DNA from: Hydractinia symbiolongicarpus
Lineage: Eukaryota; Cnidaria; Hydrozoa; Anthoathecata; Hydractiniidae
DNA: 64,000 nucleotides
NCBI RefSeq assembly: GCF_029227915.1
Contig: NC_079878.1
Location: 2,606,001-2,670,000, forward strand
Reading direction: 5' to 3'
In this document: piece after piece, positions 46,786-60,835 of the stretch
How positions within the stretch are numbered: the stretch's first letter is position 1
Layout of the letters: each line of letters begins with the position of its first letter
Translations under genes and position numbers: made by a program
The notes under the pieces: generated by a model
What the model was told of the DNA's origin: nothing
Databases searched by the model: none
What the model saw: the letters and a program-made list of their open reading frames with translations, nothing else

Positions 46786-49700
46786 ATGAGACTTGTAGTT
46801 TTTAAAAATGTTTTCATTTTTGATGAGACGCTGAATAAAATAAGTTTAATCGCCGGCAAACGAAAACCCGCCACTTTCCGTAAATCCCCGACTCGGCCCG
46901 TAAAGTCAAAAGTATACAAAGAAAGTACCCAGGGAGTAAACTCATTTCCCGAACGATTTTTTAAATTATTTTTTCACCACTAAAACGCATGAGACCTGTA
47001 GTTTTCAGAAATGTTTTCATTTTTGATGAGACGCTTAATGAAAGTGGTTTAATCGCCGGCAAACGAAAACCCGCGATTTCCCGTAAATCACGGGCTTGGC
47101 CCGTATAGTCGAATGTATACAAAGAAAGTACCCTGTGAGTAAACTCATTTCCAAAACGATTTTTTAAAGTATCTTTTCGCCACTAAAACGCATGAGACTT
47201 GTAGTTTTCAAAAATGTTTTCATTTTTGATGAGACGCTGAATAAAAGAAGTTTAATCGCCGGCACACGAAAACCCGCGATTTCCCGTAAATCCCGGGCTT
47301 GGCCCGTATAGTCGAATGCATACAAAGAAAGTACCCTGCGAGTAAACTCATTTCCAAAACGATTTTTTCAATTATCTTTTCACCACTAAAACGCATGAGA
47401 CTTGTAGTTTTTAAAAATGTTTTCATTTTTGATGAGACGCTGAATAAAAGAAATTTAATCGCCGGCAAACGAAAACCCGCGACTTCCCGTAAATCCCGGA
47501 CTCGGGCCGTATAGTCAAAAGTATACAAAGAAAGTACCCAGGGAGTAAACTCATTTCCCGAACGATTTTTTAAATTATTATTTAACCACTAAAGCCCATG
47601 AGACTTGTAGTTTTCAGAAATGTTTTCATTTTTGATGAGACGCTTAATGAGAGTGGTTTAATCGCCGGCAAACGAAAACCCGCGACTTCCCGTAAATCCC
47701 CGACTCGGCCCGTATAGTCAAAAGTATACAAAGAAAGTACCCAGGGAGTAAACGCATTTCCCGAACGATTTTTTAAATTATTTTTTCACCACTAAAACGC
47801 GTGAGACCTGTAGTTTTTAGAAATGTTTTCATTTTTGATGAGACGCTTAATGAAAGTGGTTTAATCGCCGGCAAACGAAAACCCACGATTTCCCGTAAAT
47901 CCCGGGCTTGGCCCGATTAGTCGAATGTATACAAAGAAAGTACCCAGGGAGTAAACTCATTTCCCGAACGATTTTTTAAATTATTATTTAACCACTAAAG
48001 CCCATGAGACTTGTAGTTTTCAGAAATGTTTTCATTTTTGATGAGACGGTTAATGAGAGTGGTTTAATCGCCGGCAAACGAAAACCCGCGACTTCCCGTA
48101 AATCCCCGACTCGGCCCGTATAGTCAAAAGTATACAAAGAAAGTACCCAGGGAGTAAACGCATTTCTTGAACGATTTTTTAAATTATTTTTTCACCACTA
48201 AAACGCATGAGACCTGTAGTTTTTAGAAATGTTTTCATTTTTGATGAGACGCTTAATGAAAGTGGTTTAATCGCCGGCAAACGAAAACCCACGATTTCCC
48301 GTAAATCCCGGGCTTGGTCCGTATAGTCGAATGTATACAAAGAAAGTACCCTGTGAGTAAACTCATTTCCAAAACGATATTTTAAAGTATCTTTTCGCCA
48401 TTAAAACGCATGAGACTTGTAGTTTTCAAAAATGTTTTCATTTTTGATGAGACGCTGAATAAAAGAAGTTTAATCGCCGGCACACGAAAACCCGCGATTT
48501 CCCGTAAATCCCGGGCTTGGCCCGTATAGTCGAATGCATACAAAGAAAGTACCCTGTGAGTAAACTCATTTCCAAAACGATTTTTTAAATTATCTTTTCA
48601 CCACTAAAACGCATGAGACTTGTAGTTTTTAAAAATGTTTTCATTTTTGATGAGACGCTGAATAAAAGAAATTTAATCGCCGGCAAACGAAAACCCGCGA
48701 CTTCCCGTAAATCCCGGACTCGGGCCGTATAGTCAAAAGTATACAAAGAAAGTACCCAGGGAGTAAACTCATTTCCCGAACGATTTTTTAAATTATTTTT
48801 TCACCACTAAAACGCATGAGACCTGTAGTTTTTAGAAATGTTTTCATTTTTGATGAGACGCTTAATGAAAGTGGTTTAATCGCCGGCAAACGAAAACCCA
48901 CGATTTCCCGTAAATCCCGGGCTTGGCCCGTATAGTCGAATGTATACAAAGAAAGTACCCAGGGAGTAAACTCATTTCCCGAACGATTTTTTAAATTATT
49001 ATTTAACCACTAAAGCCCATGAGACTTGTAGGTTTCAGAAATGTTTTCATTTTTGATGAGACGCTTAATGAGTGTGGTTTAATCGCCGGCAAACGAAAAC
49101 CCGCGACTTCCCGTAAATCCCCGACTCGGCCCGTATAGTCAAAAGTATACAAAGAAAGTACCCAGGGAGTAAACGCATTTCCCGAACGATTTTTTAAATT
49201 ATTTTTTCACCACTAAAACGCATGAGACCTGTAGTTTCTAGAAATGTTTTCATTTTTGATGAGACGCTTAATGAAAGTGGTTTAATCGCCGGCAAACGAA
49301 AACCCACGATTTCCCGTAAATCCCGGGCTTGGCCCGTATAGTCGAATGTATACAAAGAAAGTACCCTGTGAGTAAACTCATTTCCAAAACGATTTTTTAA
49401 AGTACCTTTTCACCACTAAAACGCATGAGACTTGTAGTTTTTAAAAATGTTTTTATTTTTGATGGGACGCTGACTAAAAGAAGTTTAATCGCCGGCACAC
49501 GAAAACCCGCGATTTCCCGTAAATCCCGGGCTTGGCCCAGTATAGTCGAATGCATACAAAGAAAGTACCCTGTGAGTAAACTCATTTCCAAAACGATTTT
49601 TTAAATTATCTTTTCACCACTAAAACGCATGAGACTTGTAGTTTTTAAAAATGTTTTCATTTTTGATGAGACGCTGAATAAAAGAAGTTTAATCGCCGGC

Positions 49701-51252
49701 AAAAGAAAACCCGCGACTTCCCGTAAATCCCGGACTCGGCCCGTATAGTCAAAAGTATACAAAGAAAGTACCCAGGGAGTAAACTCATTTCCCGAACGAT
49801 TTTTTAAATTATTTTTTCACCACTAAAACGCATGGGACTTGTAGTTTACAAAAATGTTTTCATTTTTGATGAGACGCTGAATAAAAGAAGTTTAATCGCC
49901 GGCAAACGAAAACCTGCGATTTCCCGTAAATCCCGGACTCGGCCGGTATAGTCAAAAGTATACAAAGAAAGTACCCAGGGAGTAAACTCATTTCCCGAAC
50001 GATTTTTTAAATTATTATTTCACCACTAAAGCCCATGAGACTTGTAGTTTTTAAAAATGTTTTCATTTTTGATGAGACGCTGAATAAAAGAAGTTTAATC
50101 GCCGGCAAACGAAAACCCGCGACTTCCCGTAAATCCCAGACTCGGGCCGTATAGTCAAAAGTATACAAAGAAAGTACCCAGGGAGTAAACTCATTTCCCG
50201 AACGATTTTTAAAATTATTTTTTCACCACTAAAACGCATGAGACTTGTAGTTTTCAGAAATGTTTTCATTTTTGATGAGACGCTTAATGAAAGTGGTTTA
50301 ATCGCCGGCAAACGAAAACCCGCGATTTCCCGTAAATCCCGGGCTTGGCCTGTATAGTCGAATGCATACAAAGAAAGTACCCAGGGAGTAAACTCATTTC
50401 CAAAACGATTTTTTAAATTATCTTTTCACCACTAAAACGCATGAGACTTGTAGTTTTTAAAAATGTTTTCATTTTTGATGAGACGCTGAATAAAAGAAGT
50501 TTAATCGCCGGCAAACGAAAACCCGCGACTTGCCGTAAATCCCGGACTCGGCCCGTATAGTCAAAAGTATACAAAGAAAGTACCCAGGGAGTAAACTCAT
50601 TTCCTGAACGATTTTTTAAATTATTTTTTCACCACTAAAACGCATGGGACTTGTAGTTTACAAAAATGTTTTCATTTTTGATGAGACGCTGAATAAAAGA
50701 AGTTTAATCGCCGGCAAATGAAAACCTGCGATTTCCCGTAAATCCCGGACTCGGCCGGTATAGTCAAAAGTATACAAAGAAAGTACCCAGGGAGTAAACT
50801 CATTTCCCGAACGATTTTTTAAATTATTATTTCACCACTAAAGCCCATGAGACTTGTAGTTTTTAAAAATGTTTTCATTTTTGATGAGACGCTGAATAAA
50901 AGAAGTTTAATCGCCGGCAAACGAAAACCCGCGACTTCCCGTAAATCCCAGACTCGGGCCGTATAGTCAAAAGTATACAAAGAAAGTACCCAGGGAGTAA
51001 ACTCATTTCCCGAACGATTTTTAAAATTATTTTTTCACCACTAAAACGCATGAGACTTGTAGTTTTCAGAAATGTTTTCATTTTTGATGAGACGCTTAAT
51101 GAAAGTGGTTTAATCGCCGGCAAACGAAAACCCGCGATTTCCCGTAAATCCCGGGCTTGGCCCGTATAGTCGAATGCATACAAAGAAAGTACCCAGGGAG
51201 TAAACTCATTTTCCGAACGATTTTTTAAATTATTATTTAACCACTAAAGCCC
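46786..51252. repeat. 22-monomer segment with internal 5- and 4-monomer repeats
   Basis: It starts with the gaataaaataag class A monomer of the 9945 subtype and ends where the same subtype recurs at 51253, 4467 bp later (22 monomers plus one base, from the 204-bp unit at 49425). Internally, 47801-48815 is echoed by 48816-49628 with one monomer missing. The four monomers 49629-50440 recur at 50441-51252 with a lag of 812 bp, including the catgggacttgtagtttac unit (49832, 50644). Most units are 203 bp. Confidence 0.87.
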
Positions 51253-53282
51253 ATGAGACTTGTAGTTTTTAAAAATGTTTTCATTTTTGATGAGACGCTG
51301 AATAAAATAAGTTTAATCGCCGGCAAACGAAAACCCGCCACTTTCCGTAAATCCCCGACTCGGCCCGTAAAGTCAAAAGTATACAAAGAAAGTACCCAGG
51401 GAGTAAACTCATTTCCCGAACGATTTTTTAAATTATTTTTTCACCACTAAAACGCATGAGACCTGTAGTTTTCAGAAATGTTTTCATTTTTGATGAGACG
51501 CTTAATGAAAGTGGTTTAATCGCCGGCAAACGAAAACCCGCGATTTCCCGTAAATCCCGGGCTTGGCCCGTATAGTCGAATGTATACAAAGAAAGTACCC
51601 TGTGAGTAAACTCATTTCCAAAACGATTTTTTAAAGTATCTTTTCGCCACTAAAACGCATGAGACTTGTAGTTTTCAAAAATGTTTTCATTTTTGATGAG
51701 ACGCTGAATAAAAGAAGTTTAATCGCCGGCACACGAAAACCCGCGATTTCCCGTAAATCCCGGGCTTGGCCCGTATAGTCGAATGCATACAAAGAAAGTA
51801 CCCTGTGAGTAAACTCATTTCCAAAACGATTTTTTAAATTATCTTTTCACCACTAAAACGCATGAGACTTGTAGTTTTTAAAAATGTTTTCATTTTTGAT
51901 GAGACGCTGAATAAAAGAAATTTAATCGCCGGCAAACGAAAACCCGCGACTTCCCGTAAATCCCGGACTCGGGCCGTATAGTCAAAAGTATACAAAGAAA
52001 GTACCCAGGGAGTAAACTCATTTCCCGAACGATTTTTTAAATTATTATTTAACCACTAAAGCCCATGAGACTTGTAGTTTTCAGAAATGTTTTCATTTTT
52101 GATGAGACGCTTAATGAGAGTGGTTTAATCGCCGGCAAACGAAAACCCGCGACTTCCCGTAAATCCCCGACTCGGCCCGTATAGTCAAAAGTATACAAAG
52201 AAAGTACCCAGGGAGTAAACGCATTTCCCGAACGATTTTTTAAATTATTTTTTCACCACTAAAACGCATGAGACCTGTAGTTTTTAGAAATGTTTTCATT
52301 TTTGATGAGACGCTTAATGAAAGTGGTTTAATCGCCGGCAAACGAAAACCCACGATTTCCCGTAAATCCCGGGCTTGGCCCGTATAGTCGAATGTATACA
52401 AAGAAAGTACCCTGTGAGTAAACTCATTTCCAAAACGATTTTTTAAAGTATCTTTTCACCACTAAAACGCATGAGACTTGTAGTTTTTAAAAATGTTTTC
52501 ATTTTTGATGGGACGCTGAATAAAAGAAGTTTAATCGCCGGCACACGAAAACCCGCGATTTCCCGTAAATCCCGGGCTTGGCCCGTATAGTCGAATGCAT
52601 ACAAAGAAAGTACCCTGTGAGTAAACTCATTTCCAAAACGATTTTTTAAATTATCTTTTCACCACTAAAACGCATGAGACTTGTAGTTTTTAAAAATGTT
52701 TTCATTTTTGATGAGACGCTGAATAAAAGAAGTTTAATCGCCGGCAAACGAAAACCTGCGATTTCCCGTAAATCCCGGACTCGGCCGGTATAGTCAAAAG
52801 TATACAAAGAAAGTACCCAGGGAGTAAACTCATTTCCCGAACGATTTTTTAAATTATTATTTCACCACTAAAGCCCATGAGACTTGTAGTTTTTAAAATT
52901 GTTTTCATTTTTGATGAGACGCTGAATAAAAGAAGTTTAATCGCTGGCAAACGAAAACCCGCGACTTCCCGTAAATCCCAGACTCGGGCCGTATAGTCAA
53001 AAGTATACCAAGAAAGTACCCAGGGAGTAAACTCATTTCCCGAACGATTATTAAAATTCTTTTTTCACCACTAAAACGCATGAGACTTGTAGTTTTCAGA
53101 AATGTTTTCATTTTTGATGAGACGCTTAATGAAAGTGGTTTAATCGCCGGCAAACGAAAACCCGCGATTTCCCGTAAATCCCGGGCTTGGCCCGTATAGT
53201 CGAATGCATACAAAGAAAGTACCCAGGGAGTAAACTCATTTTTCGAACGATTTTTTAAATTATTATTTAACCTCTAAAGCCC
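51253..53282. repeat. Ten-monomer segment similar to 46786 onward
   Basis: Units 51253-52267 match 46786-47800 in subtype order. The monomer at 52674 has the head of the 49629 subtype (gtttttaaaaatg) and the core and tail of the 49832 subtype (acctgcgattt, cggccggtatag), so one monomer was lost by crossover. Units 52877 and 53080 match 9539 and 9742, including the variant AT tract gattattaaaatt. Confidence 0.87.
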
Positions 53283-53688
53283 ATGAGACTTGTAGTTTTT
53301 AAAAATGTTTTCATTTTTGATGAGACGCTGAATAAAATAAGTTTAATCGCCGGCAAACGAAAACCCGCCACTTTCCGTAAATCCCCGACTCGGCCCGTAA
53401 AGTCAAAAGTATACAAAGAAAGTACCCAGGGAGTAAACTCATTTCCCGAACGATTTTTTAAATTATTTTTTCACCACTAAAACGCATGAGACCTGTAGTT
53501 TTCAGAAATGTTTTCATCTTTGATGAGACGCTTAATGAAAGTGGTTTAATCGCCGGCAAACGAAAACCCGCGATTTCCCGTAAATCCCGGGCTTGGCCCG
53601 TATAGTCGAATGTATACAAAGAAAGTACCCTGTGAGTAAACTCATTTCCAAAACGATTTTTTAAAGTATCTTTTCGCCACTAAAACGC

Positions 53689-53932
53689 ATGAGACTTGTA
53701 GTTTTCAAAAATGTTTTCATTTTTGATGAGACGCTGAAAAAAAGAAGTTTAATTGCCGGCAAACGAAAACCCGCCATTTCCCGTAAACCCCGGACTCGGC
53801 CCATATAGTCAAAAGTATACAAAGAAAGTACCCGGGGAGTAAACTCATTTCCCATGTATACAAAGAAAGTACCCAGGGAGTAAACTCATTTTCCGAACGA
53901 TTTTTTAAATTATTATTTAACCACTAAAGCCC
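53689..53932. repeat. 244-bp variant monomer with altered tail
   Basis: The second 41-bp copy has the cccagggag tail and the aaccactaaagccc linker instead of the usual ccttgtgatt tail. The exchange therefore happened within the duplicated 41-bp segment and created the 650-bp loop. Confidence 0.92.
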
Positions 53933-55150
53933 ATGAGACTTGTAGTTTTTAAAAATGTTTTCATTTTTGATGAGACGCTGAATAAAATAAGTTTAATCGC
54001 CGCCAAACGAAAACCCGCCACTTTCCGTAAATCCCCGACTCGGCCCGTAAAGTCAAAAGTATACAAAGAAAGTACCCAGGGAGTAAACTCATTTCCCGAA
54101 CGATTTTTTAAATTATTTTTTCACCACTAAAACGCATGAGACCTGTAGTTTTCAGAAATGTTTTCATTTTTGATGAGACGCTTAATGAAAGTGGTTTAAT
54201 CGCCGGCAAACGAAAACCCGCGATTTCCCGTAAATCCCGGGCTTGGCCCGTATAGTCGAATGTATACAAAGAAAGTACCCTGTGAGTAAACTCATTTCCA
54301 AAACGATTTTTTAAAGTATCTTTTCGCCACTAAAACGCATGAGACTTGTAGTTTTTAAAATTGTTTTCATTTTTGATGAGACGCTGAATAAAAGAAGTTT
54401 AATCGCCGGCAAACGAAAACCCGCGACTTCCCGTAAATCCCAGACTCGGGCCGTATAGTCAAAAGTATACCAAGAAAGTACCCAGGGAGTAAACTCATTT
54501 CCCGAACGATTATTAAAATTCTTTTTTCACCACTAAAACGCATGAGACCTGTAGTTTTCAGAAATGTTTTCATTTTTGATGAGACGCTTAATGAAAGTGG
54601 TTTAATCGCCGGCAAACGAAAACCAGCGATTTCCCGTAAATCCCGGGCTTGGCCCGTATAGTCGAATGCATACAAAGAAAGTACCCAGGGAGTAAACTCA
54701 TTTTCCGAACGATTTTTTAAATTATTATTTAACCTCTAAAGCCCATGAGACTTGTAGTTTTTAAAAATGTTTTCATTTTTGATGAGACGCTGAATAAAAT
54801 AAGTTTAATCGCCGGCAAACGAAAACCCGCCACTTTCCGTAAATCCCCGACTCGGCCCGTAAAGTCAAAAGTATACAAAGAAAGTACCCAGGGAGTAAAC
54901 TCATTTCCCGAACGATTTTTTAAATTATTTTTTCACCACTAAAACGCATGAGACCTGTAGTTTTCAGAAATGTTTTCATCTTTGATGAGACGCTTAATGA
55001 AAGTGGTTTAATCGCCGGCAAACGAAAACCCGCGATTTCCCGTAAATCCCGGGCTTGGCCCGTATAGTCGAATGTATACAAAGAAAGTACCCTGTGAGTA
55101 AACTCATTTCCAAAACGATTTTTTAAAGTATCTTTTCGCCACTAAAACGC

Positions 55151-55394
55151 ATGAGACTTGTAGTTTTCAAAAATGTTTTCATTTTTGATGAGACGCTGAA
55201 AAAAAGAAGTTTAATTGCCGGCAAACGAAAACCCGCCATTTCCCGTAAACCCCGGACTCGGCCCATATAGTCAAAAGTATACAAAGAAAGTACCCGGGGA
55301 GTAAACTCATTTCCCATGTATACAAAGAAAGTACCCAGGGAGTAAACTCATTTTCCGAACGATTTTTTAAATTATTATTTAACCACTAAAGCCC
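55151..55394. repeat. 244-bp variant monomer with altered tail, second copy
   Basis: It is the same chimeric tail as at 53689, one 1462-bp HOR unit later. Confidence 0.92.
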
Positions 55395-55800
55395 ATGAGA
55401 CTTGTAGTTTTTAAAAATGTTTTCATTTTTGATGAGACGCTGAATAAAATAAGTTTAATCGCCGGCAAACGAAAACCCGCCACTTTCCGTAAATCCCCGA
55501 CTCGGCCCGTAAAGTCAAAAGTATACAAAGAAAGTACCCAGGGAGTAAACTCATTTCCCGAACGATTTTTTAAATTATTTTTTCACCACTAAAACGCATG
55601 AGACCTGTAGTTTTCAGAAATGTTTTCATTTTTGATGAGACGCTTAATGAAAGTGGTTTAATCGCCGGCAAACGAAAACCCGCGATTTCCCGTAAATCCC
55701 GGGCTTGGCCCGTATAGTCGAATGTATACAAAGAAAGTACCCTGTGAGTAAACTCATTTCCAAAACGATTTTTTAAAGTATCTTTTCGCCACTAAAACGC

Positions 55801-56044
55801 ATGAGACTTGTAGTTTTCAAAAATGTTTTCATTTTTGATGAGACGCTGAAAAAAAGAAGTTTAATTGCCGGCAAACGAAAACCCGCCATTTCCCGTAAAC
55901 CCCGGACTCGGCCCATATAGTCAAAAGTATACAAAGAAAGTACCCGGGGAGTAAACTCATTTCCCATGTATACAAAGAAAGTACCTTGTGATTAAACTCA
56001 TTTCTAAAACGATTTTTTAAATTATTTTTTCACCACTAAAACGC
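55801..56044. repeat. 244-bp variant monomer
   Basis: It has the standard ccttgtgatt tail, with the private form catttctaaaacg. It represents the likely original arrangement from which the units at 53689 and 55151 were derived. Confidence 0.92.
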
Positions 56045-57464
56045 ATGAGACTTGTAGTTTTCAAAAATGTTTTCATTTTTGATGAGACGCTGAAAAAAAG
56101 AAGTTTAATTGCCGGCAAACGAAAACCCGCCATTTCCCGTAAACCCCGGACTCGGCCCGTATAGTCAAAAGTATACAAAGAAAGTACCCAGGTATTAAAC
56201 TCATTTCCCGAACGATTTTTTATATTATTTTTTCACCACTAAAACGCATGAGACTTGTAGTTTTCAAAAGTGTTTTCATTTTTGATGAGACGCTGAATAA
56301 AAGAAGTTTAATTGCCGGCAAACGAAAACCCGCGATTTCCCGTAAATCCCGGACTTGGCCCGTATAGTCAAAAGTATACAAAGAAGGTACCCAGAGAGTA
56401 AACTCATTTCCCGAACGATTTTTTCAATTATTGTTTCACCACTAAAACGCATGAGACTTGTAGTTTGCAGAAATGTTTTCATTTTTGATGAGACGCTTAA
56501 TGAAAGTTGTTTAATCGCCGGCAAACGAAAACCCGCGATTTCCCGTAAATCCCGGACTCGGCCGTATAGTCAAAAGTATACAAAGAAGGTACCCAGGGAG
56601 TAAACTCATTTCCCGAACGATTTTTTAAAAATTTTTTTCACCACTAAAACGCATGAGACTTGTAATTTTTAGAAATGTTTTCATTTTTGATGAGACGCTT
56701 AATGAAAGTGGTTTAATCGCCGGCAAACGAAAACCCGCGATTTCCCGTCAATCCCCGACTCGGCCCGTATAGTCAAAAGTATACAAAGAAAGTACCCAGG
56801 GAGTAAACTCATTTCCTGAACGATTTTTTAAATTATCTTTTCACCACTAAAACGCATGAGACTTGTAGTTTTCAAAAATGTTTTCATTTTTGATGAGACG
56901 CTGAATAAAAGAAGTTTAATCGCCGGCAAACGAAAATCCGCCATTTCCCGTAAACCCCGGACTCGGCCCGTATAGTCAAAAGTATACAAAGAAAGTACCC
57001 AGGGAGTAAACTCATTTCCCGAACGATTTTTTAAATTATATTTTCACCACTAAAACGCATGGGACTTGTAGTTTACAAAAATGTTTTCATTTTTGATGAG
57101 ACTCTGAATAAAAGAAGTTTATTCGCCGGCAAACGAAAACCCGCCATTTCCCGTAAATCCCAGACTCGGGCCGTATAGTCAAAAGTATACAAAGAAAGTA
57201 CCCAGGGAGTAAACTCATTTCCCGAACGATTTTTTAAATTATTTTTTCACCACTAAAACGCATGGGACTTGTAGTTTTCAGAAATGTTTTCATTTTTGAT
57301 GAGACTCTTAATGAAAGTGGTTTAATCGCCGGGAAACGAAAATCCGCCAATTATCGTAAATCCCGGGCTTGGCCCGTATAGTCAAAAGTATACAAAGAAA
57401 GTACCCAGGGAGTAAACTCATTTCCCGAACGATTTTTTAAATTATTATTTAACCACTAAAGCCC
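56045..57464. repeat. Seven monomers corresponding to 10595-11811
   Basis: Order and subtype match 10595-11811, but with one extra monomer, at 56451. In the first region the unit at 10798 has the head of the 56248 subtype (gttttcaaaagtg) and the tail of the 56451 subtype (cggccgtatag). It is therefore a crossover product inside the core, and 56045-57464 keeps the uncrossed order. Confidence 0.9.
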
Positions 57465-57870
57465 ATGAGACTTGTAGTTTTTAAAAATGTTTTCATTTTT
57501 GATGAGACGCTGCATAAAAGAAGTTTAATCGCCGGCAAACTAAAACCCGCGACTTTCCGTAAATCCCCGACACGGCCCGTAAAGTCAAAAGTATACAAAG
57601 AAAGTACCCAGGGAGTAAACTCATTTCCCGAACGATTTTTTAAATTATTTTTTCACCACTAAAACGCATGAGACCTGTAGTTTTCAGAAATGTTTTCATT
57701 TTTGATGAGACGCTTAATGAAAGTGGTTTAATCGCCGGCAAACGAAAACCCGCGATTTCCCGTAAATCCCGGGCTTGGCCCGTATAGTCGAATGTATACA
57801 AAGAAAGTACCCTGTGAGTAAACTCATTTCCAAAACGATTTTTTAAAGTATCTTTTCGCCACTAAAACGC

Positions 57871-58114
57871 ATGAGACTTGTAGTTTTCAAAAATGTTTTC
57901 ATTTTTGATAAGACGCTGAAAAAAAGAAGTTTAATTGCCGGCAAACGAAAACCCGCCATTTCCCGTAAACCCCGGACTCGGCCCATATAGTCAAAAGTAT
58001 ACAAAGAAAGTACCCGGGGAGTAAACTCATTTCCCATGTATACAAAGAAAGTACCTTGTGATTAAACTCATTTCCAAAACGATTTTTTAAATTATTTTTT
58101 CACCACTAAAACGC
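57871..58114. repeat. 244-bp variant monomer
   Basis: This is the counterpart of the unit at 12218, with gataagacgctg and without the private changes of that copy. Confidence 0.92.
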
Positions 58115-59738
58115 ATGAGACTTGTAGTTTTCAAAAATGTTTTCATTTTTGATGAGACGCTTAATAAAAGAAGTTTAATCGCCGGCAAACGAAAACCCGC
58201 CATTTCCCGTAAACCCCGGACTCGGCCCGTATAGTCAAAAGTATACAAAGAAGGTACCCAGAGAGTAAACTCATTTCCAGAACGATTTTTTCAATTATTT
58301 TTTCACCACTAAAACGCATGAGACTTGTAGTTTGCAGAAATGTTTTCATTTTTGATGAGACGCTTAATGAAAGTGGTTTAATCGCCGGCAAACGAAAACC
58401 CGCGATTTCCCGTCAATCCCCGACTCGGCCCGCATAGTCAAAAGTATACAAAGAAGGTACCCAGGGAGTAAACTCATTTCCCGAACGATTTTTTAAATTA
58501 TCTTTTCACCACTAAAACGCATGAGACTTGTAGTTTTCAAAAATGTTTTCATTTTTGATGAGACGCTGAATAAAAGAAGTTTAATCGCCGGCAAACGAAA
58601 ACCCGCTATTTCCCGTAAACCCCGGACTCGGCCCGTATAGTTAAAAGTATACAAAGAAAGTACCCAGGGAGTAAACTCATTTCCCGAACGATTTTTTAAA
58701 TTATATTTTCACCACTAAAACGCATGGGACTTGTAGTTTACAATAATGTTTTCATTTTTGATGAGACGCTTATTAAAAGAAGTTTAATCGCCGGCAAACG
58801 AAAACCCGCCATTTCCCGTAAACCCCGGACTCGGCCCGTATAGTCAAAAGTATACAAAGAAAGTACCCAGGGAGTAAACTCATTTCTCGAACGATTTTTT
58901 ATATTATTTTTTCACCACTAAAACGCATGAGACTTGTAGTTTTCAAAAGTGTTTTCATTCTTGATGAGACGCTGAATAAAAGAAGTTTAATTGCCGACAA
59001 ACGAAAACCCGCGATTTCCCGTAAATCCCGGACTTGGCCCGTATAGTCAAAAGTATACAAAGAAGGTACCCAGAGAGTAAACTCATTTCCAGAACGATTT
59101 TTTCAATTATTTTTTCACCACTAAAACGCATGAGACTTGTAGTTTGCAGAAATGTTTTCATTTTTGATGAGACGCTTAATTAAAGTGGTTTAATCGCCGG
59201 CAAACGAAAACCCGCGATTTCCCGTAAATCCCAGGCTTGGCCCGTATAGTCAAAAGTATACAAAGAAAGTACCCAGGGAGTAAACTCATTTCCCGAACGA
59301 TTTTTTAAATTATTATTTAACCACTAAAGCCCATGACACTTGTAGTTTTTAAAAATGTTTTCGTTTTTGATGAGACGCTGAATAAAAGAAGTTTAATCGC
59401 CGGCAAACGAAAACCCGCGACTTTCCGTAAATCCCCGACACGGCCCGTAAAGTCAAAAGTATACAAAGAAAGTACCCAGGGAGTAAACTCATTTGCCGAA
59501 CGATTTTTTAAATTATTTTTTCACCACTAAAACGCATAAGACCTGTAGTTTTCAGAAATGTTTTCATTTTTGATGAGACGCTTAATGAAAGTGGTTTAAT
59601 CGCCGGCAAACGAAAACCCGCGATTTCCCGTAAATCCCGGGCTTGGCCCGTATAGTCGAATGTATACAAAGAAAGTACCCTGTGAGTAAACTCATTTCCA
59701 AAACGATTTTTTAAAGTATCTTTTCGCCACTAAAACGC

Positions 59739-59982
59739 ATGAGACTTGTAGTTTTCAAAAATGTTTACATTTTTGATAAGACGCTGAAAAAAAGAAGTTT
59801 AATTGCCGGCAAACGAAAACCCGCCATTTCCCGTAAACCCATGACTCGGCCCATATAGTCAAAAGTATACAAAGAAAGTACCCGGGGAGTAAACTCATTT
59901 CCCATGTATACAAAGAAAGTACCTTGTGATTAAACTCATTTCCAAAACGATTTTTTAAATTATTTTTTCACCACTAAAACGC
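59739..59982. repeat. 244-bp variant monomer
   Basis: It carries gtttacatttttg and aaacccatgactcgg, shared only with the 203-bp monomer at 14086. That monomer is therefore a collapsed derivative of this type. Confidence 0.92.
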
Positions 59983-60591
59983 ATGAGACTTGTAGTTTTC
60001 AAAAATGTTTTTATTTTTGATGAGACGCTTATTAAAAGAAGTTTAATCGCCGGCAAACGAAAACACGCCATTTCCCGTAAGCCCCGGACTCGGCCCGTAT
60101 AGTCAAAATAATACAAAGAAAGTACCCAGGAAGTAAACACATTTCCCGAACGATTTTTTATATTATTTTTTCACCACTAAAACGCATGAGACATGTAGTT
60201 TTCAAAAGTGTTTTCATTTTTGATGAGACGCTGAATAAAAGAAGTTTAATTGCCGGCAAACGAAAACCCGCGATTTCCCGTAAATCCCGGACTTGGCCCG
60301 TATAGTCAAAAGTATACAAAGAAAGTACCCAGGGAGTAAACTCATTTCCCGAACGATTTTTTAAATTATTTTTTCACCACTAAAACGCATGAGACCTGTA
60401 GTTTTCAGAAATGTTTTCATTTTTGATGAGACGCTTAATGAAAGTGGTTTAATCGCCGGCAAACGAAAACCCGCGATTTCCCGTAAATCCCGAGCTTGGC
60501 CCGTATAGTCGAATGTATACAAAGAAAGTACCCTGTGAGTAAACTCATTTCCAAAACGATTTTTTAAAGTATCTTTTCGCCACTAAAACGC

Positions 60592-60835
60592 ATGAGACTT
60601 GTAGTTTTCAAAAATGTTTTCATTTTTGATAAGACGCTGAAAAAAAGAAGTTTAATTGCCGGCAAACGAAAACCCGCCATTTCCCGTAAACCCCGGACTC
60701 GGCCCATATAGTCAAAAGTATACAAAGAAAGTACCCGGGGAGTAAACTCATTTCCCATGTATACAAAGAAAGTACCTTGTGATTAAACTCATTTCCAAAA
60801 CGATTTTTTAAATTATTTTTTCACCACTAAAACGC
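60592..60835. repeat. 244-bp variant monomer
   Basis: It is a standard member with gataagacgctg and ccttgtgatt, preceded by a class B monomer with cccgagcttgg. Confidence 0.92.

Larger units (their letters stand above)
53283..56044. repeat. Nested HOR: 650-bp unit inside a 1462-bp unit
   Basis: The three-monomer unit class A (gaataaaataag), class B, 244-bp variant is 650 bp long and starts at 53283, 54745 and 55395. A shortened form at 53933 has the first two monomers, then 54339 and 54542. The 1462-bp lag links 53283 to 54745, 53689 to 55151 and 53933 to 55395. Copies share rare markers such as tttaacctctaaagccc and gttttcatctttg, so this duplication appears recent. Confidence 0.93.
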
